A DNA stretch of 64,000 nucleotides. It comes from Sphaerolaimus hirsutus (Eukaryota > Nematoda > Chromadorea > Monhysterida > Sphaerolaimidae). The number at the start of each line of letters is the position of its first letter. Position 1 is the stretch's first letter. The DNA is taken from NCBI GenBank assembly GCA_964036195.1, contig OZ038458.1, forward strand, positions 16,691,832 through 16,755,831. The letters run 5' to 3'. Below the pieces are notes generated by a model. The model saw only the letters and a list, made by a program, of their open reading frames with translations. It was not told where the DNA came from and ran no database searches. Of the stretch, positions 35,015-48,200 are shown piece by piece. The position numbers and the translations under genes were made by a program.

Positions 35015-35140
35015 TTCGAGTAAAAAATCGCAGTAAAAATTGTGCATACACATATCCATCACAATACACAATCCATACAATTATTTATGTAAATATCTAG
35101 GCATTTAATTTCGACTAATCAACAACTACACAAAAATCGA

Positions 35141-36233
<1,093 letters not shown>

Positions 36234-36566
36234 CTGCTATAACAGAATAACTTACATATTGATTTGTGTTCGTAAATGTGTACGCGAAGGTGTGAAAAAA
36301 GCACCCACACTAAAGCCGTGCCTTCGGCAACTCGTGACGATTTTCGGAAAACGAAGAGAAACATTCATGGGTTGAGTTTGGTATTTACTTGAAGTCGTAA
36401 ATACGAAATCTTTACAAAAAATGCATGCAGAGAATCAGATGCCTGAAAATCAAATGAGTGAAATACATAAAAAGAACCCGCATCTTTTATAATACGAACA
36501 AGACCTAAAAATCACATAAAAGTGGGATGCCTTTTCAAAAAAAACACACTAAAAATCAATTCCTAT

Positions 36567-39500
36567 TTATTTTTTAGATCGCTCAATCAAGGCAGTCCAA
36601 GCCGCCTCCTTACACTCCCTGGCTGCATCCTTAACATTTTTAGCCTGAGTGACACCCCTGCCCACAACCACAATGTCATTTTGATCAGTCAAAATAGCGT
36701 CGCGCGGCGAGCGCCAACGCTGCAGCTGAGTGTCCCCAGTCGCGGATAGGTGAACCCCTGAGGATTGTAAAGTGGAAGTGTCAATGGTTGTGATCAAGTA
36801 TTGTGAAGTGGCAATTTGAAATCGAAGGAATAATGTAAATATGAGAGTTCACAATTAAACCATCTTAAAATGTATACTGGGATTAAGCGTCAAAATACAA
36901 CAACCCAACAATGAATGAGGAAAATCTTGCTGTGTGAAGCGATGATATATGAGGTTCAGTTGTGGGATATGGGGTACAACATATTTTGAGCCCAATACAT
37001 TTTAATGATAAGATAGTCATTACAAATTTCGTCTGCGTGCCAGCGCAAAAAAAATATAACACGGTACCTGGGGTGATGTACAGAAAAGACGGGTCGTCGG
37101 TACAGCGCCGTTGACAAATGAAGCCAGCCGCAAGTTTTCGGTATTTGTTCGCGAGATCAACCGATTCTGAAACACCGCGCAAAGTGGTTAAAAACATGAA
37201 CCAAACACAAATAAAAAGTGCAAAAATGCGATCCCCGCCACACTCACTTTGAACATATCCTGGCAAGCCGCCAGCCAGCGCGCCTTCAACACTCATCTCA
37301 GCCACAACCAAACACTCCACGCCATACTCTTCATGCGCCTTAAGACAGCCTTCAAAGGGCGCACCGCCGGCAGCAGTGTGCACGGTGACAAAATCGGCCC
37401 ATTTGGCGGGTGCCGTCAAGCCGCTAGTTAATTCAAGCTCTACAGTTTTGCCTGTGTCGTCGTATTTCCTGCGATTTGATGCAGCGGAAAATTGACATAT
37501 TGATGAAAATTTTATTGGCATAAATTTCCTGACGGAGACACCGACCTATCTTCGAAGATCATAAATTCCATATCGCGTGCGATAATCTTCAATTGCTCCG
37601 CAAATCCCATTGTGAAATCGGAGATTATATTTGCGTGGATCTTGAAAAGCACTATCGAGTCGCCGACCGATTTGGCGAACTGTAAGAAATCAATAGATTT
37701 CAAATAGATTGACGAAAAGTAAAATACCGTAAATATATCCTTGATTAAGTTCCAGGGAGAGTTATTTTTCCGTGAGAATTTTTAGACTGGGGAGTTATTC
37801 GAGGAAGAAGTTCGAGAAGTTGTTTTTCCGTCATAATTTTGCAAAAAAAATGTGTGGTTAATTTACTGTGTAATTGGGACAACTTAGTTTCATAAAACAG
37901 AATTTTGAATACAAATTCCGTTATTAAAACAATAAAATCAATATTAGTGAGCACAAGCAGATATTTACTTAAATATTACATAAATAATACATATTTAGGT
38001 ACATAAAACATTTTTGATACATATGAAATCTTTCCCATCGGTCAAAGTGTGGGGGGGGGTATTTTACGGGGCTTATTCGAGGATATACGGTAGATTGCGT
38101 GAAGGTAGATTTCCGCATGCCCCACACAATTTCAATACACGAGGAATGCAATACGACGCACATCAAGAACCTCGCCCGTGGTAGTAAAATCGGCCGCAAC
38201 ACACAAATTGCTGTTTTTCTTGACCATCAACTCCATCAACTTTTTAGCTTTAACATTCTCCATCGTTTTGATCCTTCCCTCCAGCGACCAATCAGCACTA
38301 GCCGCACTCGCATCTCCCTGTGCGTCTGGCGTCGTGTCTGTCAGCTGTTTTTTAATTGCGTCGGCACGTTCCCGCGTCAACTCGCCGTCGGCGACGGTCG
38401 CGTGCAGCACGCTGTCCAGGGTGAGCACGCTGAGATGGGTGGGGGATTTGAGTGTGTTGGAAAATGGTACTGTGTGATGGGCGGTCATGCCGTATGATGT
38501 CTTGGGAACTTGCCAAATTTTTTGACATTGCTATAAATAAAATGTAAGTAGGGTAAAAATAGGTATGTAACCATATATATACAAAAATTGCGATTATGAC
38601 GATGAAAATTAGCAAAATGGAGCATATATTAGCGATTTTGAGCAAAATATTAGGGAAACATCGCTCAGACTTGAACATGGGTCAAATCGCTTGTGTAAGT
38701 TATCCACTGGAACTAGGGTTCAAACGGGATTGACTTTTCGGGATCGGGATCGGGATTCACTTTTTGAGATTTCGGGATCGGGATCGGGATTGGGGTTTCG
38801 GGATCGGGATCGGGATTGGTTTTTTGAGATTTCGGGATCGGGATCGGGATCGGGATTGGCCGGGATTGGGGTCACGGGATCGGGATTGGTATTGGCATTT
38901 TTCCGGGATCGGGATTGGGTTCTAGGGATAGAGATTTTGGCCATTTTTCTGGCATTCACAGTTGTTCATAAAGGTCTCAAAACACTGTTGGATGCCAGAA
39001 AAGTGACATAAAATTGACGCTGGGGGTTTGCCTGCACATTTCTGCATGCAAAAACGTCATTATTTCACTTTTTATAATTTCCACTAATTTTTCCGGGATC
39101 GGGATCCCGGACTTGGGAGTTTCTCGGGATCGGGATCGGGATTTGAAAATTTTCGGGATCGGGATCGGGATTGGTATTTTTGGATTTCGGGATCGGGATC
39201 GGGATTGGGGTTTCGGGATCGGGATCGGGACTGGTAAATCCCGGAAATTCACGGGATCCGGGATCGGGATCGGGATCCCGTTTGAACCCTAACTGGAACA
39301 AGATATCATACGTTAAACGATCCGTGTGATGGACACAGAACCTGCTCTAGCGAAAAAATGTGAATTCAGCTCACGGATGAACGGCAATCTCATTCTTTGC
39401 GAGCAAATTAGCAGCTCCCTGTTGGCGATCGAGTAGTACAACGGCATCAGTCACTTGAAGACCTTCATCGCGAAGAACCTGTGAATAAATCTTTTCAGCC

Positions 39501-40884
39501 TATGACATAGAACATCGTTGTTCAACCGTATTTACTTTTACTCGATAAACACGTATACAAGAGTACAGAGTAAATACCTACGTTTATGTTTCCTCCGAAA
39601 AAAATTCCTGTACTCGCTTTTCGAAAGTACTTAAGTACTGAAAACGTATTTCTGATAGGCTTTTTATAGGTTTTTTTCGAGGTATGGAAGGGATAAAAGG
39701 GGAAAAAGGGTAAAAATTGATTTTTCAAAGGAAAAGAATAAAATGGGCAAAAATATGTAAATAAATGATTTGTCGCCAATGAGTGAAAATTGGTCGCCAA
39801 ATTTTTCAAAAATACTCATTTTTACGTTTTCTGGGAAAAGGTTTCTCCCGAAAACGGGGAAAGGGAAAAGGAAAAGAGTTTACTCACGTTTTATGAGTGA
39901 ACGTAAAAAATTACGTTTTCTGTACTCGGGCCTCGGGAGTTAGTAAAAAATTAAATACATACTTTACGTTTACGTACACTTTGAAAAAGTTCGGTTTTTT
40001 AACAACTCTGACACAGATCTATGGAATCTAATTCAAAACACGCACCTGCACCGTCTCCACGATACTGCTACCGGAAGTAGTTACATCCTCCAGCACTAGC
40101 ACAGTCTTGCCCTTCTCATAAATTCCCTCAACTCGCTTTTTGGTCCCATAGTCCTTGACTTGCTTTCGACGCATCAACATTGGCACGTTGTGAGCCGTCG
40201 ACAAAATTGAAGCATAAGGCACCGCGCCGTCGGGCACGCCGCAGATGTAGTCGAATTTCAAATCGGACGATTGTATTTTGGCCCAGATTTCAGCACATAC
40301 CCGATTCTGAGTAGAAATTTAGGGGCACATGAGGGCTGGATACCCTGGATATTTACCCTTTCAATGTCAAACTCTCTCATCAATTGAGGATACATAGATT
40401 GTTAAAAAATTTGCATGACCCCTCAACCCTGATCATCACTTTTGAAACAGGAGGATTCAAATCTGTTTCACTACTCAATGCAATGCGAAGGAATTTTACA
40501 CAAGTGTTTTACTCAATTAAACCGATTACCTCAATTATTTTCTCAATCCCGACCATATTTCTTCTTAGCATCTTCCGGCTGTCATATTTCCATTTTCCAG
40601 CAGCCGAAAAAATTATACCTTTCAGTTTTTCGGCATCTGACTTTTTTACCTTAACAGCTTCAGTTTTCGGAGCTGGATTTTTCTGATCTTACCGTTTTTT
40701 CAATGAATTATTTTACACCCTACTGTCAACCCCATGAACTGACCATGTCGGCGGGGCTCGATATAAGCACCCGACAATCCACATACACTGGGGAAAATTG
40801 ACCACTTTTTAGGGTGAATTCTCCAAACTTGACGACACCCGCATTCCGCAGCGAGGAAGCAAGTCCAGCCGTTGGTTTCTCCAT
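36567..40884 (-). CDS. UMPS: UMP synthase (orotate phosphoribosyltransferase / OMP decarboxylase)
   Basis: Bifunctional enzyme for the last two steps of de novo pyrimidine synthesis: orotate to OMP, then OMP to UMP, in the cytosol. Eight exons join exactly: 40884-40744, 40306-40046, 39478-39375, 38429-38162, 37679-37546, 37468-37248, 37166-37068 and 36757-36567, giving 472 residues (human about 480). The OPRT half shows FGEFTLKSGQFSPVYVD, CGVPDGAVP, MLMRRKQVKDYGTKKRVEG and the PRPP loop VLVLEDVTTSGSS. The OMPDC half shows NLCVAADF, VLFKIHANIISDF and the catalytic FEDRKYDDTGKTV (Asp-x-Lys-x-x-Asp kept), then VAEMS and DIVVVGRGV. The normal KTHVD segment reads KIHAN, keeping the Lys but changing the Asp to Asn. 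An AATAAA overlaps the TAA stop (36566-36571). Introns contain CCGTA, GGGATC and hAT-like elements but all junctions are clean. Confidence 0.95.
37727..38090. repeat. TA-flanked CCGTA-type foldback in a UMPS intron
   Basis: TA-CCGTAAATATATCCTTGATT at the left and TTCGAGGATATACGG-TA at the right. It fills most of intron 37680-38161. Confidence 0.78.
38716..39289. repeat. GGGTTCAAACG-type element with (GGGATC)n interior
   Basis: TA-GGGTTCAAACGGGATTGAC at the left and GGGATCCCGTTTGAACCC-TA at the right. Both arms are dense GGGATCGGGATTG units around a unique centre (about 38940-39095). It lies in UMPS intron 38430-39374. Confidence 0.85.
39513..40010. mobile_element. hAT-like MITE (GTAAACGTA family), reverse orientation
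   Basis: Right end TTTTTTAACAACTCTG; left end CATCGTTGTTCAACCGTATT. Same family as 3189-3712 but inverted. The flanking 8 bases (ACATAGAA, ACACAGAT) are not a clear duplication. It is in UMPS intron 39479-40045. Confidence 0.7.
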
Positions 40885-42275
40885 GTTGAGGGGTGTCTGT
40901 AGATGAGAATGTTCATTAAATGATATAATAGCGTAGCTGCAGGGCTTCATTCCAAAAGTAAATACTTGCAGATATCCTACACGATTTTTCTGGATTTGGC
41001 GGTTAGGTACATTTGGAACGAGACTATTCAGTTGACCAATTAAACAAAGATTGCGGGAGAGCTGCTTAATGAGAAATGACTCTATAACAACAATTAGCTA
41101 ATACGCATTACGTAGAGCAGCTTCCTGATACAATAGAAACGACGCAAAATAACAAATCGTTGGCACAATGCCAATGTTTTTTTTCCAAATAACGTATTAT
41201 TTGGATACACCAGAAATATTACGATTATTTTTTGAGCGCTCTTTAACAGTAATCACTTAAAAACAATTAATTAAAATGCGTCTGAGGTTGAAATTGCGAT
41301 TCAGTTATGTAAATTTTTGTCCCACGTACTGCTTCCAAAGACCTCTCAAACCCAGTACGCATTTTACCTATAAATATATTCTGAGCGGTAACTGATTCAG
41401 CTTTGGCATTCTGCCATGTGTGCTAAAAATAGTACCCAATACACTTTGCACACTGAACTTCTCTGGGCAATTCATTCCTCTCTATGAATTTCTGTTGCAA
41501 TAGGGGGCTGAGTTGGAGCTTTCTGGGGGTTTTTCTAGGTAGTTCTTTTGGCAGGCGCAGCCTGGTTCAAAACTGAGTAATTACAGGGGTCCCCCTGTTC
41601 TGTTGATCAACAGGGGTTAATGATGGTCCCCATTTTTTGTCAATGTTATTCTCTTGGATAAATTAGTCTTTAAGTTAGGTTGTGTTTGTATAATGTCAGC
41701 TGAGTAGTTTCCTTTGCTGACCTGCACTCTTATCTCATCTCGTGAATCACGATCTAATTATTCGATTTTTTTCTTCCTCAACTTGGTATGACCATGATCA
41801 CTATGCAGTTTGCACTTTGAATTATCACATGCTGTTCATGTGATTCATGACATTTTCATCAAACTTCCCAGATGCTGGAAGGTTTCAAAACATAGGTAAT
41901 TAACCTTTTACTATCAATTGTATCGTTACACAGAGGTGTCTGCTATGGTCCACTGACCGCATACTTTACAATGAAATCTACATATCCCATCCGAATAAAG
42001 CCCAAAAATTTTATTGAACTCTCATCACATTACATCACTCTCACTATGCTTGAATTTGCTGCACATTTTTTAATGTGACTTTATTTATCAAATTACAGTA
42101 ACAGTATTAGCACATCCTTCACACATATCACTACACTATCAAAAAACCTCCTCCCTCAGCCAGGCTTTCACCCCCGAACGCCTGGGGTGCAGCGCCGCCA
42201 CTCTGCACACCTACTCCAGCCAATCCAGCACTAGAATTAACACTAAACACTAGAAAAGTCTATTTTTAGTCCACC
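40885..42275. promoter_or_regulatory. Divergent intergenic region between UMPS and the CREB3-type gene
   Basis: This 1.4-kb interval separates the minus-strand UMPS start from the plus-strand bZIP start, so it should hold both promoters. I see no clear TATA box or initiator. It contains no foldback elements with clear ends, unlike the rest of the window. Confidence 0.35.
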
Positions 42276-45200
42276 ATGGATTCGGGCTCGTTCGAGTGCT
42301 CGTTGGGCGTGTTGGACATTCTTTTTGAAAGGGACAATGTTGGAAGTGGCAAGGTTTTTGATAGCAGTCCTTTGTTGGCCGCTGCTGATTGCAATGGGCA
42401 GGAAAAAGTTGGTGGTTCTTGTGATGTTGTAAACTGCGATTGTGTTTGATGTTATGTGATGTCAGCTGTGGAGTTTGGATCCTGTCAGTGACTAGACTTT
42501 ATTCGCGTGGTATATCTGCAGCGCAACTTCATTACTTATACCGTAATTACTCGAATAATTCCCCGGGAATTATTTTTTCGTCAGACTTTTTTGATGGGGT
42601 ACATCGAGGGGGATTTTTTCGTCAACATTTTCAAGCATGTTTTTATCAAGTCATTCCAAAAATATGCTTTATAAACTCACTAACATTTTTGTACAAATTG
42701 GATATAACTAATCGATCCTATGGCCTTAAGTGGGGATTTATTCGAGGGGGAATATTTTTGTATATTGTGTCACCAACTTATATTGTATATTGGGACAACA
42801 TTCATTACCACCTCAAGTGCCCCTCGATTATCCAGGACGCCGACCCTCTGTCGTGGCTGGAGCCGAGCATCAGCAGCGCCGAGTGCCGCTCGGCCGACAT
42901 GATCCTCGACACGCTCATCAGCGAGCTGGACAAGTCGGAACAAGTCGACCGGCAGATACTCGAGCACACGGTCAAGGCGGAGCACAGTTACGCCGCCGCG
43001 CGGCAGAATGCAGTCGCTAAAATGTCAGCCGCGCGGCACGTCGACGCTGGCAGTGCTAAAGACTGCGCGTCCGACGGCTGGATGGATATACCCATCGTTG
43101 GCGGCGCGCCCAGGCACAAGAGACATGTTTGTTATTTTGTCAACGTTGTCATTTTATCATGTGGGCCCTGTGCCTGTAGACATGTAAACCCGCTCGCATG
43201 TAGGTAAAATACAGCTATAAAAGTATACTTGCCTTATTTCCATTGATTTTCCCAGGCAATCATGGGCCCCGTGCCTGTATATAAACCCGCTAGGCATGTA
43301 GGTAAATATAGATAAAAATTGGTATATTCGCCCTATTTCCATTTATTTTGTTGGGTAATCATGAACCCTGTTCCTGTAGACATGTAAACCCGCTCGGCAT
43401 GTATGTAAAATATAGCTAAAATAGGTATCTGTGCCCGATCTCTATTCACTCTCATTCAACCCCCCCCCCCCCCCAAATCAGACGCGCAAGCGATGCGACG
43501 GCCGCAGCAGCGCCAACTTGGTCCCGCCGCCCGCCAGTCCGAGCTCGCGCAGCACGGGCAGCCGGTCGACGGACAGCGGCTTCCTGTCCGAGGCGGCGAG
43601 CAGTTTGAGCGGCGCGGCCGCCAGCGACACGGCCGCCAGGGCGGTTAGGGCGGCCAGCCCCATTATTGACGTGTGTGGAGGTGAGTGGGCGCTAAGTTTT
43701 GCCTTTTTTGCTGTGGAAGCTCGCAGTTGTTAGGCATCGCGCTTTTTTGTATCAGTATTCGATATTCACCCCCTTCGACGTTTCTACGATGCACTTGTGT
43801 CAACTGGGTGTGAGTTGACACCCAGTTGACAATGACATCGGGTGTCCACTGTGCTGACTGGTTCGATTTATCTTTTAGCTGACGATTAGCGATTTAGCTG
43901 ACTTTTCGACATTGCCGTGTGTGCATTTTAAAAATTATCTTGCAACCCATCAACCAAAATCTGAATTGACACATGAACCACACCACTGAGCTTTGGCTTT
44001 AACGAACGTAAATTGTTGCCTTTTATTTGGATTTGTTATTGGAAATATTATGTCTATTACCGAATGCTGACTATGCTTGAATGTTCAATATGAGCATTCG
44101 CTGTTAATGCAGGGGCCAGCCGGGGCTGTCTGTGTACATAAATGGGTAGATAAATATGTACATTTACCTACGCGCATTTATTTGTAACGTGTGGGCCGCG
44201 CGTGCGCGTCGGCCGCCCCAGCTGCTTCCATGTGTTATTGCCGCTGCGCATGATGGATTCATTTCATTGCCGCCCTACCCCGCCGTCAAGCGATTCAGCT
44301 GAGCTTCGTCAAGTATTGCATGGAAATGAGCGGGGCACGGGTAGGGGTACATTTCTATTTAGCTGTGTGGGCTGCATCCTGTCGGAGCGAGCTCGTTATT
44401 CTTCGTATAAGAGGGAATGTGAAAAAAAAAATTACTGAAACTGATATTACTTAAAAACAAACTGATATTGCTTTTAATCAATTCTGATTTCTGGATGAAT
44501 GAATTAGCGACGCAAATGCGATGTAGTGTCATAAATGTAAATGTTACCGTAAATGCTCTATTAAGGCGACTGTCGCTTTATTGTTTTCAGCACATTTTTG
44601 GGGGTCGCATTATTGGAGGGGTCGGATTATTGGAAGGGGTCGCATTGTTGGAAGGGGTCGCATTGTATTTTTCAATAGTGAATAGTGGCGGTGGTGCAGC
44701 TGCTTGGGCTCTTGCGAACTGCCCTCCAAAACTGGCGAACTGCCCGCCAGCTCTTGTGAATTGCCCGCTGGCTCTGGCGAACTGGCCGTCACCTTGTCTG
44801 CCGAATCAGCGGCGTCCGAATATTGCGACATCATTTTCTTACGTCCGTTTTTTGTTTTTTATTTTTCTTTGGGGGTCGCATTATAAATACTTACACAACG
44901 TGCTCAAGGGGGTCGCACTATTGGAGGGGGTGCAATTAACATGCAAACAACCCATACACGCCAATTATTCATTTTTGAAAAAAAATATTTTTTGCCGGGT
45001 ATCGGTCCCCGGCCGGGACCTGTGTAAATAGCCATTTTAAAAAACGTTGTTTTTTCAAAAAACATGGAGTTAACAAAAAACGTTTTTTTCCAACCCTACT
45101 ATGAATTTGTGGTCCGGGAAATGCATAACAGACGTTCAAAACACATTGTTATGTTACATGTTGTTATGTTATGTTATTGTTACATTTTTCACGTTTTTCT

Positions 45201-48200
45201 CTCAAAATTTTCACTCTAAAAAAATAAACCCCCGAGGGGTATCCCCCCGATGTCACATGCCGATTCACTCATGTTATGTCAGCGCATAGTGTAAATACAA
45301 AGTGCAACCTTCACTAATCCTTTGTTTGCACAATAAGCCAGCGTCTAATGCCATGCATACAGGGGTAATTATTACGCCTTGAGGTCAATTTTATCAGGTG
45401 AGACTCTATTTATACACTTGAAACTCAATTCTACGTTGATTAAATACGCGAATTACTCAATCCATACCTGGGCTGACTGAATTGCCCGCACTGTTACTCA
45501 ATCTTCCGTTTACTCAGCGCACAACTTTTCTGACTAAATTTATTAGAGGATTGAATTCGCGATTTACTCAAAAGATAGTGGGTCTACTAATAGAGCATTT
45601 ACGGTATATCACATTTAGCCTCATTTGTTGGAAATGACAAGTTTAGTAGTTGTATGGTTGCCAAGCTATCTTTTCAAAGAAATGGCGGCATTTAACCCAA
45701 ATTTTTTTATCGTTGGATAATTTTTTGCTGTAAAATGGACGTAATAAGCTATTTTGGGCACAACCGCGCAGTTTCACATGCAGAATGACTAGGGTGGTCA
45801 TTCCCATGGTATTTGTTCAAGCTTCAGCTCAAAACGCCCCACCTTTTATTCAAATGCTGGTGCTATTAATCGCGCCTCAGGACAAATATTATGAAAGCTT
45901 CCACCAACGTGCATCTCAGACAATTTTTATGGAATTCAACATGTGCTTTAAAACTTTGCAATAGCCCACATGATTTATGCAGGATTGATGCAGTATCTGT
46001 GCGGTAATTCGTTTTGAACTTTATTTTAGACACCAATTCCGCGAGTGAATAAGTGACATGAAAGTGGGTCGAGTAGGTCGAGTGACAATTAAACTCATTT
46101 TCATTAACAACTTTGTGTTTAACTTATAGGTTTACTGTTCTTTTGACATTCTTCTTGACACACTCCACTTTTCTTGACACTTTTTCACTTGCGGAATTGC
46201 CATCAAATAAAGCAGAAAAAATCAGTTGAAGTTTATTTTACCATCCATACGCATATCCCCATTATGTTCATTTGAATGCAGCAAGCAGCTAAATAATCAA
46301 AGTGTTGTTTTTACTTTAATCTGAGTGAAAGAAAGCATAGCCAGAAAGATCGTGACTTCTTATTTTCTGTCAGTTAGGTAGAAATATCGCCTCAGTGGGG
46401 CGTACAATTGAAATTTCTACACAATGTGCGAGTATTGTGGCAACGCAGAAAGTAGACACCTTGAATCTATTCATTTTTTGTGAAAGAATCGAGATGCATT
46501 ATGAATTTGAGTGCGCAGTCGTAGTGAAAGTGAAAATAGTGTGCATTCATTATGTATTTATGCCGTATGTACACTTCTACCTGTGCGTATGTATGTATTC
46601 AAATGCGCATTTCAGCAGTAAAAGTTTTCATTCAACCAACTCTGCGCTGTTTATTCAGGAGGTGTTTACTTTGGCCACTAAAATGCACCTGGCACGCGGT
46701 TTACCATTTCCAATGCACTTTGTTCTGTTTATGAAGAGTGGATGGGGGTTGTAAATATTTTTACCACTCGTCACAGTGGAAACTGCATGGAAATAGTTCT
46801 GCGAAAAACACACACGCTGACGTCACTTTTGTCGTTCACGCATCACATAAAACAGTTTGAAAAGTGTTTTTTATACCTGATATAAAGGGGTGCTTTCGAA
46901 ACCCCCTCCCAATTTGGATATACGCGTGATCAACGTAAATTGGGGTGTGGCGGTGACCGCTTTTGAGCGTGGCACGGCTTAGCACATGTCGCCCGTGTAC
47001 ACTTCCTGCCGTCAAAACGTGCCGCCGCGCTGCAGCTAATGAATGTTCGGTGTGCACAGCTGCGGCCCCAATTTCAGTTGCGGTTTCTGAATGTACGACC
47101 GTTGATTGCTAATCTGACATGTGTGTGCCAGCCGTAGAAATATATATGGGGGAAGTAACATGTTTGAACACACTAATTCGGGGTTGGGTAAACATTAAAA
47201 ATGTCGCGGCAGAAAGATCGTTTTTTTTCTGCAGTTGGATATATTTTAACGTGGGCCATTTCGAAATATAAATATGTAATAAAACTAAAAAATACACCGG
47301 TTTCAATGAACGCCGAATATATGATTGAAAGAACAACACAACAAACCATCACACCCAAATCAACCCCCATCCAATCCTCCCCAGAAGAGGCGGCACATGC
47401 CGCGCAGCGTCACGCCAGCGGCAGCGGCAAGCGCCGCCAGCAGCAACAACACGCCTCCATCTGCATGGACACGTTGACGCGCAAGCGGCCGCGCGCCGAC
47501 CCCATCGACGAGGTGGACGAGTCGGACGACTACGATGATGATGAGGAGGGGGACGCGCCGCAGCCCGCTTGGATGACGCAGCTGGTGCCGCCCCCAGCGC
47601 AATTTACTAGTAACTATGGATTGCGTGAGTTTGGGGGGGGGGGTTGGAGTTCGTTGGTGGCCGCGATATACCGTATTTGCTTCAACAGTTCACCCTTGAA
47701 CGATCCCCCCTTGAATAATTCCCCCTTAAGAGATTTGTTCAATTGATTGTGCCCAATTTTAACAAAAATAACACTTGTTAATGAAGCATATTTCATGAAA
47801 TGGGTTGATAGGAACATGCTTGAAAATTTTGACGAAATAATAATCCCTCTCGAATAGTTCGTGATTGAATTCATCGGCATTCTTTTTACGATTTTTTTTA
47901 AATGTGCCAAAAATTCGAGTTAGATTATCTTCGTATTTTTGATTTGGATACTGTTTTTACTTCGCATACACAAACCTTACATACAAATTTGTGATATTTT
48001 CACAATATTTTAGACTGCTTAGGCCTAGGCTTAGATCTGAGTGTTTTGGTGACGTGCTCATTCTCTGAAAGAGGTAAGAGTTTCACCTGTACCTAAGCCA
48101 ATTAGTAAACGAACACTGACAAATTCTTTGCCGAATAGTTCCCCCCTCCAAAAAGTCTGACGAAATAATAATTCCCCAGAGGGATTATTCAAGCCAATAC

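Noticed and set aside
38691-39301. Asp/Arg/Gly and Pro/Asp repeat proteins on both strands
   Set aside because: They are translations of the (GGGATC)n satellite within a UMPS intron.
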